A stretch of 64,000 bases of DNA. Source: Pleurodeles waltl (taxonomy: Eukaryota > Chordata > Amphibia > Caudata > Salamandridae). A model generated the notes under the pieces. The model saw only the letters and a program-made list of their open reading frames with translations. It had not been told where the DNA came from and searched no databases. The stretch lies in the NCBI RefSeq assembly GCF_031143425.1, contig NC_090441.1, positions 224,250,928 to 224,314,927 on the forward strand. The letters run 5' to 3'. Positions 45,193 to 57,129 of the stretch are shown one piece after another. Both the position numbers and the translations under genes were made by a program. Every line of letters begins with the position of its first letter. Position 1 is the stretch's first letter.

Positions 45193-47645
45193 GTGTAAGA
45201 AAGTAACCTCTTTCTAGCATGGTTACCCCAACATTTTGACTGTTTGTGAGTGTGTGCCAGTGGGTTTTTACTGTGTCACTGGGTTCCTGCTAGCCAGGAC
45301 CCCAGTGCTCATAGATAAAAACCTATGTGTCAGTGTGTTTTGTCTGTCTCACTGGGATCCTGCTATCCAGGACCCCAATGCTCTTAGTTAGTGACCTAAT
45401 GCATGTGTTTTCAGTAGTGCTTAACTGTGTCACTGAAGCTCTGCTAACCAGAACCTCAGTGCTTATACTCCCTCTGCTTCTAAATGTATATACTCTATAG
45501 GCTAGTGACTTCATTTACCAATTTCAATTGGCACATTGGACCCCACTTATAAATCCCTATTATATGGTAACTAGGTACCCAGGGCATTGGGGTTCCAGTA
45601 GATCCTTATGGGCTTATTTATTTTGCCTACCATAATGAGCTCAGACAAACCCTTTCACATGCTTGCCATTGCAGCCTGCGTGAAATATGCACAGAATATT
45701 TCACAGCCATTTTCACTGCACTTAAGTAACTTATAAGTCACTTTTATGTCTAAACTTAATTTAATGAAGGTTAGGTGCACTAGCAAAGGTGCCCCACATA
45801 GTTCAGGGCCAATTCCCGGGACTTTGTGAGTGCGGGGATGCCATTACATGTGTGCACTGCATATAGGTGAATACTTATATGTAGCTTTACAATGGTAACT
45901 CCGAATATGGCCATGTAAGATGTCTAAGATCATGGAATTGTCCCCCATTCCAAATATGGTATTGGGGTGCCAATTCCATGCATCAAGGGGGCTGCACCAT
46001 GGACCCCCAGTACTGCCAAACTAGCTTTGTGAGGCATTCAAAGCAGCTACAGCTGCTGCCACCTCACAGACAGGGTTCTGCCCTCCTGGGGTCTGAGCAG
46101 CCCAGTCCCGGGAAGGCAGAGCAAAGCATTTCCTTTGAGAGGAGGGTGTTACATCCTCTCCCTTTGGAAATAGGTGTAACAGGCAGGGGAGGGGTAGCCT
46201 CCCCCAGCCTCAGGAAATACTTTGAAGGGCACAGATGGTGCCCTCCTTGCATAAGCCAGTCTACACCGGTTCAGGGACCCCCAGTCCCTGCTCTGGCACA
46301 AAACTGGACAAAGGACAAAGGACAAAGGAAAGGGGAGTGACCACTCCCCTATCCATTACCACCACAGGGGTGGTGCCCAGAGCTCCTCCAGTGTGTCGCA
46401 GACTTCAGCCATCTTGTTTTTCAAGGTGTGGGGACACTCCGGAGGCCTCTGAGTGGCCAGTGCCAGCAGGTGACATCAGAGACCCCTCCTGATAGGTCCA
46501 TACCTGATAAGGTAGCCAATCCCCTTATCAGGGCTATTTAGGGTCACTCCTGTGGGTCCTCTTCAGATTCTACTTGCAGGTTTCCAGCAGGAATCCTCTG
46601 CAACTACTACTTCATCCTGTGACCTCGAATCAACCGCAGACTGCTCCAGGAACCACTGTAACAGCAACAAAGTATCCAGAAGGGCTACTTTTCTTCTGCA
46701 ACTTCAGCTCCAGCCAGAAACTGCAACAGTTTCCACGGTGTGCACGCTCTGGGGACTCCCTGTCTTCACCCTGCACCAGAAGGACCAAAGAAATCTCCAG
46801 TGGAGTGACAGAGTCACTCCCCTGCTCAAGCAGGCGCCTTCTAAGTCGACTACCAGTTCTCTTGGACTCCTCTCCTGGCGACGAGCGTGCTCCTTGGAAC
46901 ACAGAGGATAGACCCCTTCCACACAGACTGTCCTGAGGTCCTGCTGTCCCAATTTGGAGGAGGTAAGATTTTGCCTTCCCCGAGAACGAAAGAACCCCTT
47001 TGCACCATGTCTTCTTCACCTTCTGAGGCTTCTGTGCACTATTTGCAAAATTCCTTCATGAACGTCCTGGCGCAGGTCCCCAGCACTCCATCCTGCGATG
47101 CTCATCTCACTGAGTTGAACTTTGGCGGCGTAGGATCCTCCTTTGTAGTGCTGCAACTACCGCATTTCGCACCTCCTTGTCCCCGTGTCCTGGGACTCCC
47201 GTGGGTGCTGTCTGATCTTCTGAGGGCTCTCTGAAGTGCTGAGAGCTTCCTCTTCCTCCTCACACAGAGTTGAGGCCCCCAGGTCCCTCCTGGGTCCAGA
47301 CAGTATCACTTTGAAGAAAACGTGACTTTGCAGGAACCAAGGCTTGTTGGAGGAATCCAGCGCCAAAACTCGCCTGCATCCAACTTCTCTCAGTGGGACA
47401 TCCAGTGCATCATGCAATAACCCGCTGACATGTTCCTTGGGTGCATTTCTGCAGTCTTCGTCCAACCAGGGACTCTTCTTTTCCACCCTCTTCTGGGTTG
47501 GCAGGGGCTCCTTCCTGGAACTTCTTTCGACTTCTGGAGTTGGTCTCCTTCCTTTGCAGGTCTTTATGTCCAGGAATCCACCATTTGTTGTTTGCAGTCT
47601 TGCTTGGTTCTTGCAGTAACTCTAATCACGACCTGTAGTGTGTCC
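45193..47645 (+). mobile_element. LTR copy F (plus strand)
   Basis: Starts TGTAAGAAAGTAACCTC and follows copies E and B: the CACTGGG...CCAGGACCCCAGTG phrases, TATA-like GGCTATTTAGGG at 46532-46543, and the TTTGGAGGAG/GTAAGA donor at 46963. It then matches 1-985 up to about 47640. It stops at the TG-rich insert; its 3' end is not seen. Confidence 0.75.
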
Positions 47646-48573
47646 TAAGGAAACTTGCAGTACTTTACTCCAGCTTTTCTGGGCTCTGGGGTGGGGTAAT
47701 TTACTTACCTTTATCTAGAAAACTAAATAATGCTTCCTGGTGCTTACCTAAAGAGAGTTTGAAATGACATGCAAGATGAAAAACATGGAGATCAGATTCC
47801 CCCTATGTAGTATGACATGCCAGCTCTGCAAGTTGCAGTTTGGACTATTAGACTGGCTTGAGGCTTTTTACATTTGTATATTAAGGTATCTTAACGTTTT
47901 TTAACTCTATTTATTGATCTACATCTGGGTCAGCCAGTTGCTGGTTTCAACATTATCATATTTGTCCGGCCTGTCATTCATTATGGATGGTATTGTCATG
48001 CTTGCTTCATATTGAGTGAGAGTGTGTCATGTGTGTGTGTGGTGTTTCTGCTACCTGTTGTGTCTGAGCTGCTTGTGTGCTTGCATTTCTCCCGCAGTGA
48101 TGACTGGGTATGGTGTGTTGGGCATGTATGTGTGTGGAACATACTATTAGGCTGCTTTGATTGGAATGATTGTGTTGGCTGTTGTGGTTTGAGTTGTGGT
48201 GTTCCCTTGTGTGGTTGTACTCTGCATGTGTGTTAATTGGTATGTCTGAACTGCTGTGTTGTATGTTTGCGTGGTGTGACGTATGCCTTGTTGTATGGCT
48301 GCACGATTGTATGTCTTGGTACTATGGTGTTATCACATTGTGTTGTATATATGTATTGTTAGGTGGGGGGGTGAGTTGTGGCGTTTTGACGGTGCGTTTG
48401 AGGTGTTGCGGTTCTTATGTAGTTGTGTAGTTTGGTGGTATTGTGTGTTGTTATGTTGGACAGTGCTGGTGCTATGTGCCTGGGGCACGGTATCTGTTTT
48501 GGTAGTCTGTGTTGGCTGTGGTGTGTGTCCTGGGTCTCTGAGTGTGTGCATGTGGCTGTGTGTGAATGTGCAT
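47646..48573 (+). repeat. TG-rich low-complexity region
   Basis: 47646-47990 is unremarkable. 48010-48570 is strongly T/G-rich on plus (GTGTGTGTGTGGTGTTTCTG and the like), which generates several Cys/Val/Leu-rich open frames of 70-136 codons. These are composition artefacts. It separates two copies of LTR sequence. Confidence 0.55.
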
Positions 48574-50079
48574 GTCAGTGACCACTCCCCTGTCCATCAT
48601 CACATCAGAGGTGGTATCCAGAGCTCCTCCAGAGTGTCCCTGGACTTTGCCATCTTGGATTCGAAGGTGGTGGGGCACTCTGGGAGCATCTGAGTGGCCA
48701 GTGCCAGAAGGTGATGTCAGAGCCCTGCTTTGATAGGTGCTTACCTGTGTACCTGACCAATCCCCCTTTCAGGGCTATGTAGGGTCTCTCCTCTGGGCGT
48801 TTCCTCAGATTCAGATTGCACGACTTCAGCAGGAATCCTCTGCATCCTTTACTTTATCTTCTACTGATGAAACTGCATCTGGACCCTCAAGGAACTCTAC
48901 AAACAGCAACAAAGAAGCAAAGCTGACTTCTGCAACATTGTATCTTCAGTTCCTGTCAGCAACTGCAACTGTTTCCAGATTCTGCATTCTCTGAGAACTG
49001 CCTGTCTTCAGCCTGCACCAGAGGAACCAAAGGAATCTCTCTTAAAGTGAAGGAGCCACTTCCCTGCTTCAGGAGGCACCCCTCTGCAATGACAACCAAT
49101 GGCGTCGGTCCTCTCTCCTGACGAAGTGCGTGGATCCAAGGTCCAGCTGTCCAACTTTGGTGGAGATAAGCGTTTGCCTCCCCACGCAAGACAGTACCCC
49201 CGTGCACCACATGACTTGCAGTTGCCAAGGCTTGTGTGTGACCTTCCATGAAGTACTTCATGCACAGCACAGTTCCAGCCCCCAGCACTCCTTCCTGCCA
49301 CTCACAGCTTCCTGAGTGGTTCTCCGGTGGTGTGGGATCACTTTGTGTCGTGCTGGATGGGCCTCCATTTTCATCTTCTTTGTCCCTATGCTGTGGGACT
49401 CCTGTGCATGCTGCCTGGTCTTCTGAGGGCTCTCTGAGTTGCTGAGAGCCCCTTCTGCCTCCCTCTCCTGGGTAGGAGCCACCGGGTCACTCCTGGTCCC
49501 AGGCAGCACCATTTTCCTCTAACCGCAAGCTTTGCATGTGCTAAGGCTTGTTGGTGAAATCCAGCTATGCAAACCAGACTGCAATCATCCATCTGGCGTG
49601 GGACTTCATCTGCACCAATCAGGAACCCGCATCCATCTTCTTGGGTGCAGTACTGACTGTTGTTCTTCACTCGTGATTCTTCTTTTGCACCTACATCCTG
49701 GTTAGCAGGGGCTCCAGTTCTCCCTGTACTCTTCAGTACTTCTTGGACTTGGCCCCCTTCTTCACAGGTTTTCAGTTCGAGGAATCCATTGTTGGTGTCT
49801 TGCAGTCTCTTCTGGCTCCTGCATTATCTTCTATCATGACTTCTTGTGTGTTCTAGGAAACTTACTGTAATTTACTCCAGTTTTCCTGGGCTCTGAGATG
49901 GGTTCTATTAGGGTGTTTTCTTACACTTCCACCCTCCCTCTACACACTACACTTGCCGATGTGGGAAACCAACTTTCGCATTTCACTATTTTAGTATATG
50001 GTTTGTGTTCCCCCTAGGCCCATTGCAACCTATTGTGATTTTCACTGTTTGCACTGTTTCTATTTCTGCATTCTAGTGT
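48574..50079 (+). mobile_element. LTR copy G, middle to 3' part
   Basis: Picks up at the CAGTGACCACTCCCCTGTCC landmark (compare 46336), with a TATA-like GGCTATGTAGGG at 48773 and the donor mutated to GAGATAAG at 49165. It continues through CTTACACTTCCACCCTCCC (49921) to the MITE. It is 5'-truncated. Confidence 0.7.
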
Positions 50080-50852
50080 ATATAGGAACCAGCCTTGCAT
50101 TAATTATATGCAAGGTAGGCGTTCCCTTCCAAAAAATGACTTTAAGGCCTGTGCGCCTTATTTATACTGTGACGTCATTTTGACGCACAGGAGGGGGCAG
50201 GCCTTACAAAACGGCGCCCAGCCTGATGGGCGCCGTTTTTTAACGCCTGGGTCAGGGCAGGCGATAAGGGACCTGTGAGCTCAGAAGGAGCCCAGAGGTG
50301 CCCTCCCATGCCCCCAGGGACACCCCCTGCCACCCTTGCCCACCCCAGGAGGCCACCCAAGGATGGAGGGACCCATCCCAGGGAAGTTAAGGTAAGTTCA
50401 GGTAAGTATTTTTTACGTATTTTTTTTGTGGCATGGGAGGCCTGATTTGTGCCCCCCTACATGCCACTATGCCCAATGACCATGCCCAGGGGACATAAGT
50501 CCCCTGGGCATGGCCATTGGGCAAGGGGGCATGACTCCTGTCTTTGCTAAGACAGGAGTCATGTCAATGGGTTTGGGTGTCAAAAAAAATGGCGCAAATC
50601 GGGTTGAGGCCAAAATTTTGCCTCAGACCTGACTTGCCCCATTTTTTGACGCCCAAGCTCCATTTTCCCCTACGCCGGCGCTGCCTGGTGTGAGTCATTT
50701 TTTTTTACGCACACCAGTCAGCTTCACCGGCTAACGTCATTCAATAAATAAGGCGCCCGCATGGCGCTTTGGAATGGCGTTAGCCGGCGTTAAAATCTTT
50801 GACGCACAACTGCGTTGGCGCAGTTGTGCGTCAAAAAGTATAAATATGGGCC
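50080..50852. mobile_element. Harbinger-type MITE in LTR copy G
   Basis: The right end is the inverse of the terminus at 13934 (GTATAAATATGGGCC, 50838-50852), followed by ATA. The left part holds the CCTTGCAT...ATGCAAGG hairpin (50093-50115) and a second Harbinger-like end (TAAGGCCTGTGCGCCTTATT, 50143). Inside are inverted repeats such as GACAGGAGTCATG and its complement-type partners (50525-50565) and GGCGCCGTTTTTTAACGCC. The left boundary is uncertain (50080 or 50146). No coding region. Confidence 0.65.
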
Positions 50853-51105
50853 ATAGTATGTATATCACTTACCTCCTAAGGAGTATAGTCTCTAAGGTAT
50901 TTTTGTACCTTTATTTTTGTAACACTGAGTATTTTCTTTCAAGTGTGTGAGTACTGTGTGACTACAGTGGTATTGCAAGAGCTTTGCATGTCTCCTAGAT
51001 AAGCCTTGGCTGCTCAGCTACAGCTACCCCTAGACAGCTTGGCTTCTAGAGACTGTCTACATTTCACTAATAAGGGATAACTGGACCTGGTAGAAGGAGG
51101 GAGGG
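50853..51105 (+). mobile_element. LTR copy G, 3' end
   Basis: Continues copy G after the MITE: CTTACCTCCTAAGGAGTATAG, CCTTTATTTTTGTAACACTGAG, GCATGTCTCCTAGATAAGCC and ATAAGGGATAACTGGACCTGG, as in copies A and H. The terminal CTCCTACA is lost. Confidence 0.7.
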
Positions 51106-52230
51106 CAGTAGCTTAATGGACCATGAAGGGCAGGCGGGAAAGGGCAGGGCCATGTTAACGGACCAGACAAGGCAGAAGGGAGGGGATAGGTGCCTGCACA
51201 TGGAAAACAGAGGGCACTGGACAAGAGGGCAGGAGCAGCAAACTCACCATGGAGGTCGGGCAGGATGGGCACTGGAAGCACAACACTCCATGGAGGGCAA
51301 CAGTAAGTCTATAATGGCATACCTGCAGACAATGGAGGGAAGGTGAAAGGTGGTCAAGGGCAGCATGCTCAACACACAGGGCAGGTGGGAATGACTGTGG
51401 CAGTACAGAAGGCCATGCACGGCAAGTGGGTGGGTTAGTGGCAGCACAATAGCTATGGTGGACAAGAGGGAGGTGGCAGCGGCATGCACAAAGGACCATG
51501 GAGGGCAGAACGGGGTTGGGGCTGCACACCAGCAAGAGAGTGCACGTGGAGGGGGCTTGACAACAGACCACGCAGGGCAGGCAGGAGGAGCAGCTGCAGC
51601 AAACAGAGCATGGAGGGAGAGGCAGCAAACTGGATCATGGAGGACTGGAGGGAGGGAGGGTATAGAGGCACTGAACTTAGACAAGCAGGGTGGAGGTGGC
51701 AGGGACAGGTAGCAGTCATCTGACCATGGTAGGAAGATGGGAGGGGCAGAGACAGCTCAACGGAACACTCAGAGTAGATAGGAGAGGCAGTGGCAGTCCC
51801 ATGGAGTCCCATGGAACATGAGAGAAGGGGCATGCCCACAGACATTGGAGAGCAGGGGGCAGGAAGGTGGGGGCAGCAAACTACGCACACAGGCTAAGCA
51901 GGAGGGTAATGATGGGGTATAGATTTGGGCAATGAAATGCAGGAATAGTGGGCAGGGATATGAAGCTAAATGGAGGGCAGTGGCAGCACATCAGACCAGG
52001 CAGGGAAAGAGGGGGGGTGTGCATGGACTCAGACAACAGAGGAGGAGATGGATAAGGCTGCAGACTAACTGTCCAGGGCAGGCGGGAAGGGCAGTGGCAG
52101 AACAATGGCCACAAGGGCTGCAATGAGGGAGCGGGGCATGGATTTGGACAATGGGTGGCAAGGAGGAGGGGGAACAGGAGGAGCAAGCTTTGGTGGGGGC
52201 AGCACAATGCCAGGCCACGCCCTACATTTA
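51106..52230. repeat. Degenerate G-rich minisatellite, period about 40 bp
   Basis: (A/T)CCATG(G/A)AGGGCAGG-type motifs recur at about 51119, 51245, 51288, 51411, 51498, 51568, 51608 and 51637, often at multiples of roughly 40 bp. The same motif makes up 7430-7720. Minus-strand frames of up to 157 codons (Pro/Leu/Cys-rich) are repeat artefacts. Confidence 0.65.
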
Positions 52231-52763
52231 ACCGCCCAGTGCATCCCGAAGGGCATCTTACTTTACGTTAAAAAAACTCTAGAAAGTCACTGAAATACCC
52301 AGAGGTTACAAGGACATTATGCTTAGGAAATAGAATAAAAAACTTTACAAATTCACTAAAAAACTAAAGGTTCCAGGGACGTTATAGTTAGGTACAAATT
52401 GTACACTCACAAGACCATAGAAATTTAGCTATTATAGTTAGAGTTTTTTCAAGTAACTATAACTTGAACTTACCCCAGATATTACATCACTCACAACATC
52501 TTCCGTGACATCATTGATAATATCACTGCAACATTTGCAGTAAAATTATTGATGAGAAAACTGTGTATGGTGAGGGTGCTAGCTGTAGTTACCTTAGGGC
52601 ACGATTCTCTTTTCCTTTGCTGTTTAAAACTACCCTGGAAAAATTATGCTTATCTCTTCAGCACTGATGCTGATTTTGTTCTCAGCTTCCACTTAACTAT
52701 GCTAAGGTTTCAAACAAAAAATAAAACCTGCAAGGTTGTTTATGAACAGGAGACCAGTTCATC
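52231..52763. other. AT-rich spacer, nothing recognised
   Basis: No ORF with a domain and no evident repeat structure. The adjoining minus-strand frame belongs to the L1 relic that follows. Confidence 0.3.
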
Positions 52764-53792
52764 CTACAGATGGTCTCTCTCTGGTATAGCAGAGTGAGTC
52801 AGGTTTCTTTCTCCAATCGCTATCATGGGCCTGAGAGGGTCCAGGAGTTGGGCACTATCTATATCCAATGTGATAAGGCAGTAGAGGAAAGTTTCAAGGT
52901 GGCCAAGGGCTTCGAAGTCTCTGCTACGGCCAACCATGGTGATCAGCATTCTTGCAGGGTCCATGGATCTGTAGCGAATATTGAAGCGTTTCATCATAGG
53001 TCTTAGGGGGAGGAAGCATTTTGGTTTAAGCATGGTTTCTTGTGAAAAGTCCTGATTCAAAATAATTTTGGGCCTTTGATGAGAGGTTTCTTTTGCTATT
53101 GGACCAATCTGATGATGTCACATGGTTGCTGGTGCTGTAGGAAGAAAATTGATATCTGTGTTGATGCAGTGGAACTACTGTTTAGTCGTGTTTCAATTCT
53201 GTCCACTCTTTGATGCTCAAGAGGAAGATGTAAGTCCAGATTCATCAGGGTTGGAATACGATGGAGCATGAAGGCTAAGAAGTTGCTCTCTTTCATTCCT
53301 TCAGGTACTCCAGAGAAACCAAAGTTGTTGCGCTTATTTCTACCCTCCATCTTGGTAAGTTTGACCTGCATGTGCTGGTGTTCTTTCTCCAAGTCTGTAG
53401 ACATGATCAGTTTCCAATACATTTCGTTGAGGTGATTCTCCATAGCAGTAAGTCGTGAGTTGAAGGGGGCCAGATCTGGCTCGATCTAGATCACATCTTT
53501 GGCTTTTTGGGGTGTTTGACTCCAGTAAAGCCATAGAAGTTCTTTGGGCCAGTAGTTCTTTAAGTATGCTTTCTAGGGCAGTTTCCTGCACCATAGAAGT
53601 TTTCTGTGCCATTACAGTGACTGCCTCTGTGAACATGAGATGGCAAGCAGGGTTTGGCATCAAACTAGTATAGCAGAAAGGAATCCTGTGGGGAGCTAGG
53701 CAAGTGTGTAGTAGTACTGCTCGGGTATAGAGTATTGGACTAGTGTCTGTAGGGTCAGTCATCAGAGACGGGCACTTCTGGGCTGTGAACAC
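52764..53792 (-). pseudogene. L1-type ORF1 relic
   Basis: In minus-strand order: a heptad-like helical part (TSMVQETALESILKELLAQ, about 53620-53560), a frameshift, VKLTKMEGRNKRNNFGFSGVPEG (start of the RRM-like region of L1 ORF1 proteins), another frameshift, and the C-terminal part with CFLPLRPMMKRFNIRYRSMDP and PARMLITM. The encoded protein would be an RNA-binding trimer packaging L1 RNA. At least two frameshifts break it. No ORF2 follows on the minus strand, so the insertion is truncated at its 3' side or was disrupted later. Confidence 0.6.
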
Positions 53793-53799
53793 CAGGTGT

Positions 53800-55020
53800 C
53801 AGTGTGTGTTAAATTGGGCTCTGGAGATGGTACCTAAGAGTCGCGAGCAGAGGCTGGGTATTTAGATTGGGCTCACAATATTGGGTTCTCTTCACACCAA
53901 CGAAAGCTTTGCAGGATAAATAGGGGGCATATGCCAGTATATGGCAGTTCCCCCACTGACTTAGCGAGTAAAGGTCATTAAATAACAAGTCGGGAAAGAA
54001 AAAAAACACTACAGAAATGATGAGCAGGTTTCCGATTTGGGTGGAGGGTGAAGCAACATGCTGGGCCGGAGAGAAGCAACACAAGAGAGAAAACACATAG
54101 ACAAAGGGAGAAACACATGAGTGAAAGCGAGCAACGTGGAGCCTGGGGCGAAAAGCACACAGGTGAGAGAATGCAACTTAATTGCAGGTGGGAGAAAAGA
54201 AACAGGTGGGTGAGAGACAGCAAAGTAGAGGAAATGAAAAACACACAAGAGAGACAGCTGGGAAATAAATGCACTCTCAAGGAGTCCTTAAAATAAAAGA
54301 AACAAGTAGTTTCCTAAAAGCAAGCATAGGAAGCATTCAAGCTAGCCACGCAAAGAGATGGTAGAGTGGATATGTTCCATGCGTTGGACAAAAAAAGGTA
54401 ACTCATCATTCAGAAAGCAAGTAAATACGAGTGACAATAAAGCCAGCCAGTGGTAAATAACGGGTGGGTTACAAGCCCCTGAAAGTTCTTTGAAAGCATG
54501 GGCTGAGGACTGCCAACGAAAAGGCCCAGAAAATCTATTAGAAAATACCAAATGTTCCCAGCGGAGGGCTCAGTACCAGAGGAAGTCACAATCCACCGCA
54601 ACAACCAGTGCAAAGTACAAACCACAATAGGATAGAACGACAACAGGGGGCACCCCAAAGCAGTATACTTTGAATTCGCGGAATTAGGTCCCTGCCACAG
54701 ACAGCAAAGTATACAGCAATCCCATGGGATAACCTATCCACACAAACAAATCACTAGTAGTAAGACCCACCAACCTAAAAGTGGTTAGTGGTAGGGAAGC
54801 TGGCAGGGGAGGCATTAGCTCTAGTGCTGGGCAGAAATCGCAGAGTTTGACTCTGCGGAAATACATAGAGCTATATAAACACTCCAAGTGATTCTTTGGA
54901 GTTCCACCCAGACCAAGAATTATCAGGCTTATTGTATATTTAATGACGATGCAGCCTCTACCATTCATGTGGGCTATACAAAAACCTCCAGGTAGGATCC
55001 CATGGTATAACAGAGACTGC
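53800..55020. other. Unassigned spacer
   Basis: A/G-rich on plus at 54000-54300 (AGAGAGAAAACACAT, GAGAAACACATGAGTG repeats). No gene. A short inverted motif (CGCAGAGT...ACTCTGCG) lies at 54839-54859. The origin is unknown. Confidence 0.3.
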
Positions 55021-56690
55021 AATCAATCAATCAAATACATTTCTTAAGCGCACTACTCACCCGGTAGGGTCTCAAGGCACTGGGAGGGGGTGGGAATGCG
55101 GAGAACCATGTAGATGTTGAAGAGGGTGGGGCTGAGGGAGGATCCTTGGGGGACCCCACAGATGATCTTGGTGGCTGTAGACCAGAAAGGAGGAAGGCGG
55201 ACTCTTTGGGTTCTTTCGGCGAGGAAGGAGGTGAGCCAGTCCAGGGATTTGTGGGAATTCCGGCGTGCGCGGAGGGTTTGGTGGCATACAGTGTCAAAAG
55301 CTGCAGAGAGGTCTAGGAGAATGAGGGCGATGGTCTCGCCCTTGTCCAATCTGGTCCTGATGTCGTCTGTGCAGGCGATGAAGGCAGTCTTGGTGCTGTG
55401 GTTCTTGTTGAATCCAAACTGGGAGACATTGAGTATGATGTTGTCTTCTAGGAAGCGAGACAGTTGTAGGTTGACTATCTTCTCCACAACCTTTGCGGGG
55501 AAGGGGAGAAGAGAAATGGGTCTGTTGGGGAGCCTGAGTGGATGGAGCTCACGGTTTTGCCGATTTCTTTGTCGTTGGTGGGGGTCCAGGTGTTCAGTAG
55601 GTTGGTGCAGCAGGGTGTTGTGGTGTTGGTTGTGTCAGTGGTGGTGCTGGTGGGTGCTGACGATGCAAAGCTGTAGTGTATGTCTGCAATTTTGTGGTGG
55701 AAGTAGTTGGAGAGGGAGTTGCAGAGGTCTTGGGAGTGTGGAGGGTCGATGGTGCAGGATTTGGGTTTGGTGAGTTCCTTGATGATGGCAAAAAGTTCCT
55801 TGCTGTTGTGCGTGTTGTTGTCTATGTGTTCTTTGTAGAAGGAACGTTTGGTGGTCCGGATGAGTTGGTGGTGTCTGCACATGGCTGTCTTGAGGGCGGA
55901 AAAGTTGCTCATTGAGGGTTCTTGGCGCCAGGCTTTCTCAATTTTTCAGCATTCTTGTTTGGAAGACTGACGTTCTGTGGTGAACCAGGGTGCGGGGTTG
56001 CTGATGCGGGTGTTGTTGTTTGTTTTCAAAGGGGCGAGGGAGTCTGCAAAAGTTTCTAGCCATCGTGTGAGGTTGAGGACGGCATTGTTGGGGTCGTTGG
56101 TGATGGGAGTTGGACCTTGTGCGAGGTTAGAGATCAGGTGTTCTTTGGAGATCTTGTTCCACTTGCGGTAGGGTGTAGGGTGCTGTTGACGGTAGGTGGT
56201 GGGTTCAGGAAGGAGATGTGGACGCAGTGGTGGTCAGTCCAGTGGAGTTTGGTGGTGTGAGTGAATGTGATGTGGCTGCTGGAGGTGAAAATGGCATCTA
56301 GCGTGTGTCCCGCTGAGTGGGTGGGTGAGGTGACCAGTTGCTTGAGGCAGAGGTTCCAGAGGTTGTCCAGTAGGGCCGCAGAGTTGCAGTCACCAAGGAG
56401 TATGTAGTCCGTGGAGGTGAAGGTATGGGAGCTGATAGTATCGGCGATGGTGTCACAGAATGGGGGCGGGGTCTTGGTGGTCTGTAGATGAGGGTTCCTC
56501 TTAGGGTGGTGTTGCCGTTTATGTGTGCTTGAAAGTGTAGGTGTTCTGCGTTGTGTAGGGTGTAATTGGTGTTGGTGGAAATTTTTATGGAGTTTTTGTG
56601 TATTATGGCGATACCTCCTCCTTGTTTGTTGGTGCAGTCTCTACGGGTGATTTTGTAACCTTCTGGGATGGCTAAGGAGATGTCAAGTCT
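55021..56690 (-). pseudogene. Second L2/CR1-type LINE copy, 5'-truncated and internally deleted
   Basis: Same family as 8372-13703 and collinear with it. Minus 56732-56298 gives the endonuclease core (AIPEGYKITRRDCTN, LRGTLIYRPP), 55912-55475 the linker (IHSGSPTDP) and 55487-55053 the RT start (LLDLSAAFDTVCH, ICGVPQGSSLSPTLFNIYM). Right after that motif the sequence jumps to the 3' end (CTTGAGACCCTACCGGGTGAG), so the YADD motif and about 270 codons are missing. There are frameshifts between the parts. The tail is ATTG-type (55020-55040), differing from the GATTT-type tail of the intact copy. Confidence 0.8.
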
Positions 56691-57000
56691 TTCCACCCAC
56701 ACATTTTTCCAATATCCTATTAACCTTTTCAATAGGGAATGGTGTTAGATAGTGAGGGCCTACCGTAATACTTTCATCAGAAGAGAAATCCATGGCCGCA
56801 TTATCTGATTTAAAAATCCTACCATAATGCGTTATCCAGTCTGCTGGAGGGACATGTGACTCTACCACAGGGGTTGAAGAATCCCTAAGAAACGGCTGAT
56901 TTATTACTTTCCAGAACAGGGAGGTGTCTCTGAATTCAGCTGCCTTTACTAAGCCATCTCAAGCCCTCTCGTGAAGAAAAGATTCAGTAGGCAGCATACA
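56690..57000 (-). pseudogene. Fragment of a third LINE type, inverted relative to its neighbour
   Basis: The minus frame reads DTSLFWKVINQPFLRDSSTP, then VPPADWITHYGRIFKSD and EKVNRILEKCVGGKT. It aligns with DSTLFWKTINQLFLKNNDVP, VPSSEWLSLFGLIFNPD and MGRCLKGKA of the plus-strand element at about 58370-58600. It is thus a short, old piece of the same or a sister family. Confidence 0.65.
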
Positions 57001-57129
57001 TAGAAACACATCCCCTGGGAGGCGTAATGTTTTGGCCGTCCCCAGGTTTGCAAGCTCTTGCTTGTGTGCTGCGTCTCACTTGTGCAGCGTCTCACTTGTG
57101 CAGAGTAAGACAACACAGCGAATTGCGTA

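Noticed and set aside
48012..48693. Cys/Val-rich ORFs of 74-136 codons
   Set aside because: Produced by the TG-rich low-complexity tract.
51155..52207. Minus-strand Cys/Pro/Leu-rich ORFs that could suggest secreted peptides
   Set aside because: They follow the minisatellite period and break between units.
54820..54960. Possible hAT-type end (GTGCTGGGCAGAAATCGCAGAG)
   Set aside because: A short resemblance only; no matching inverted end or 8-bp duplication was found.
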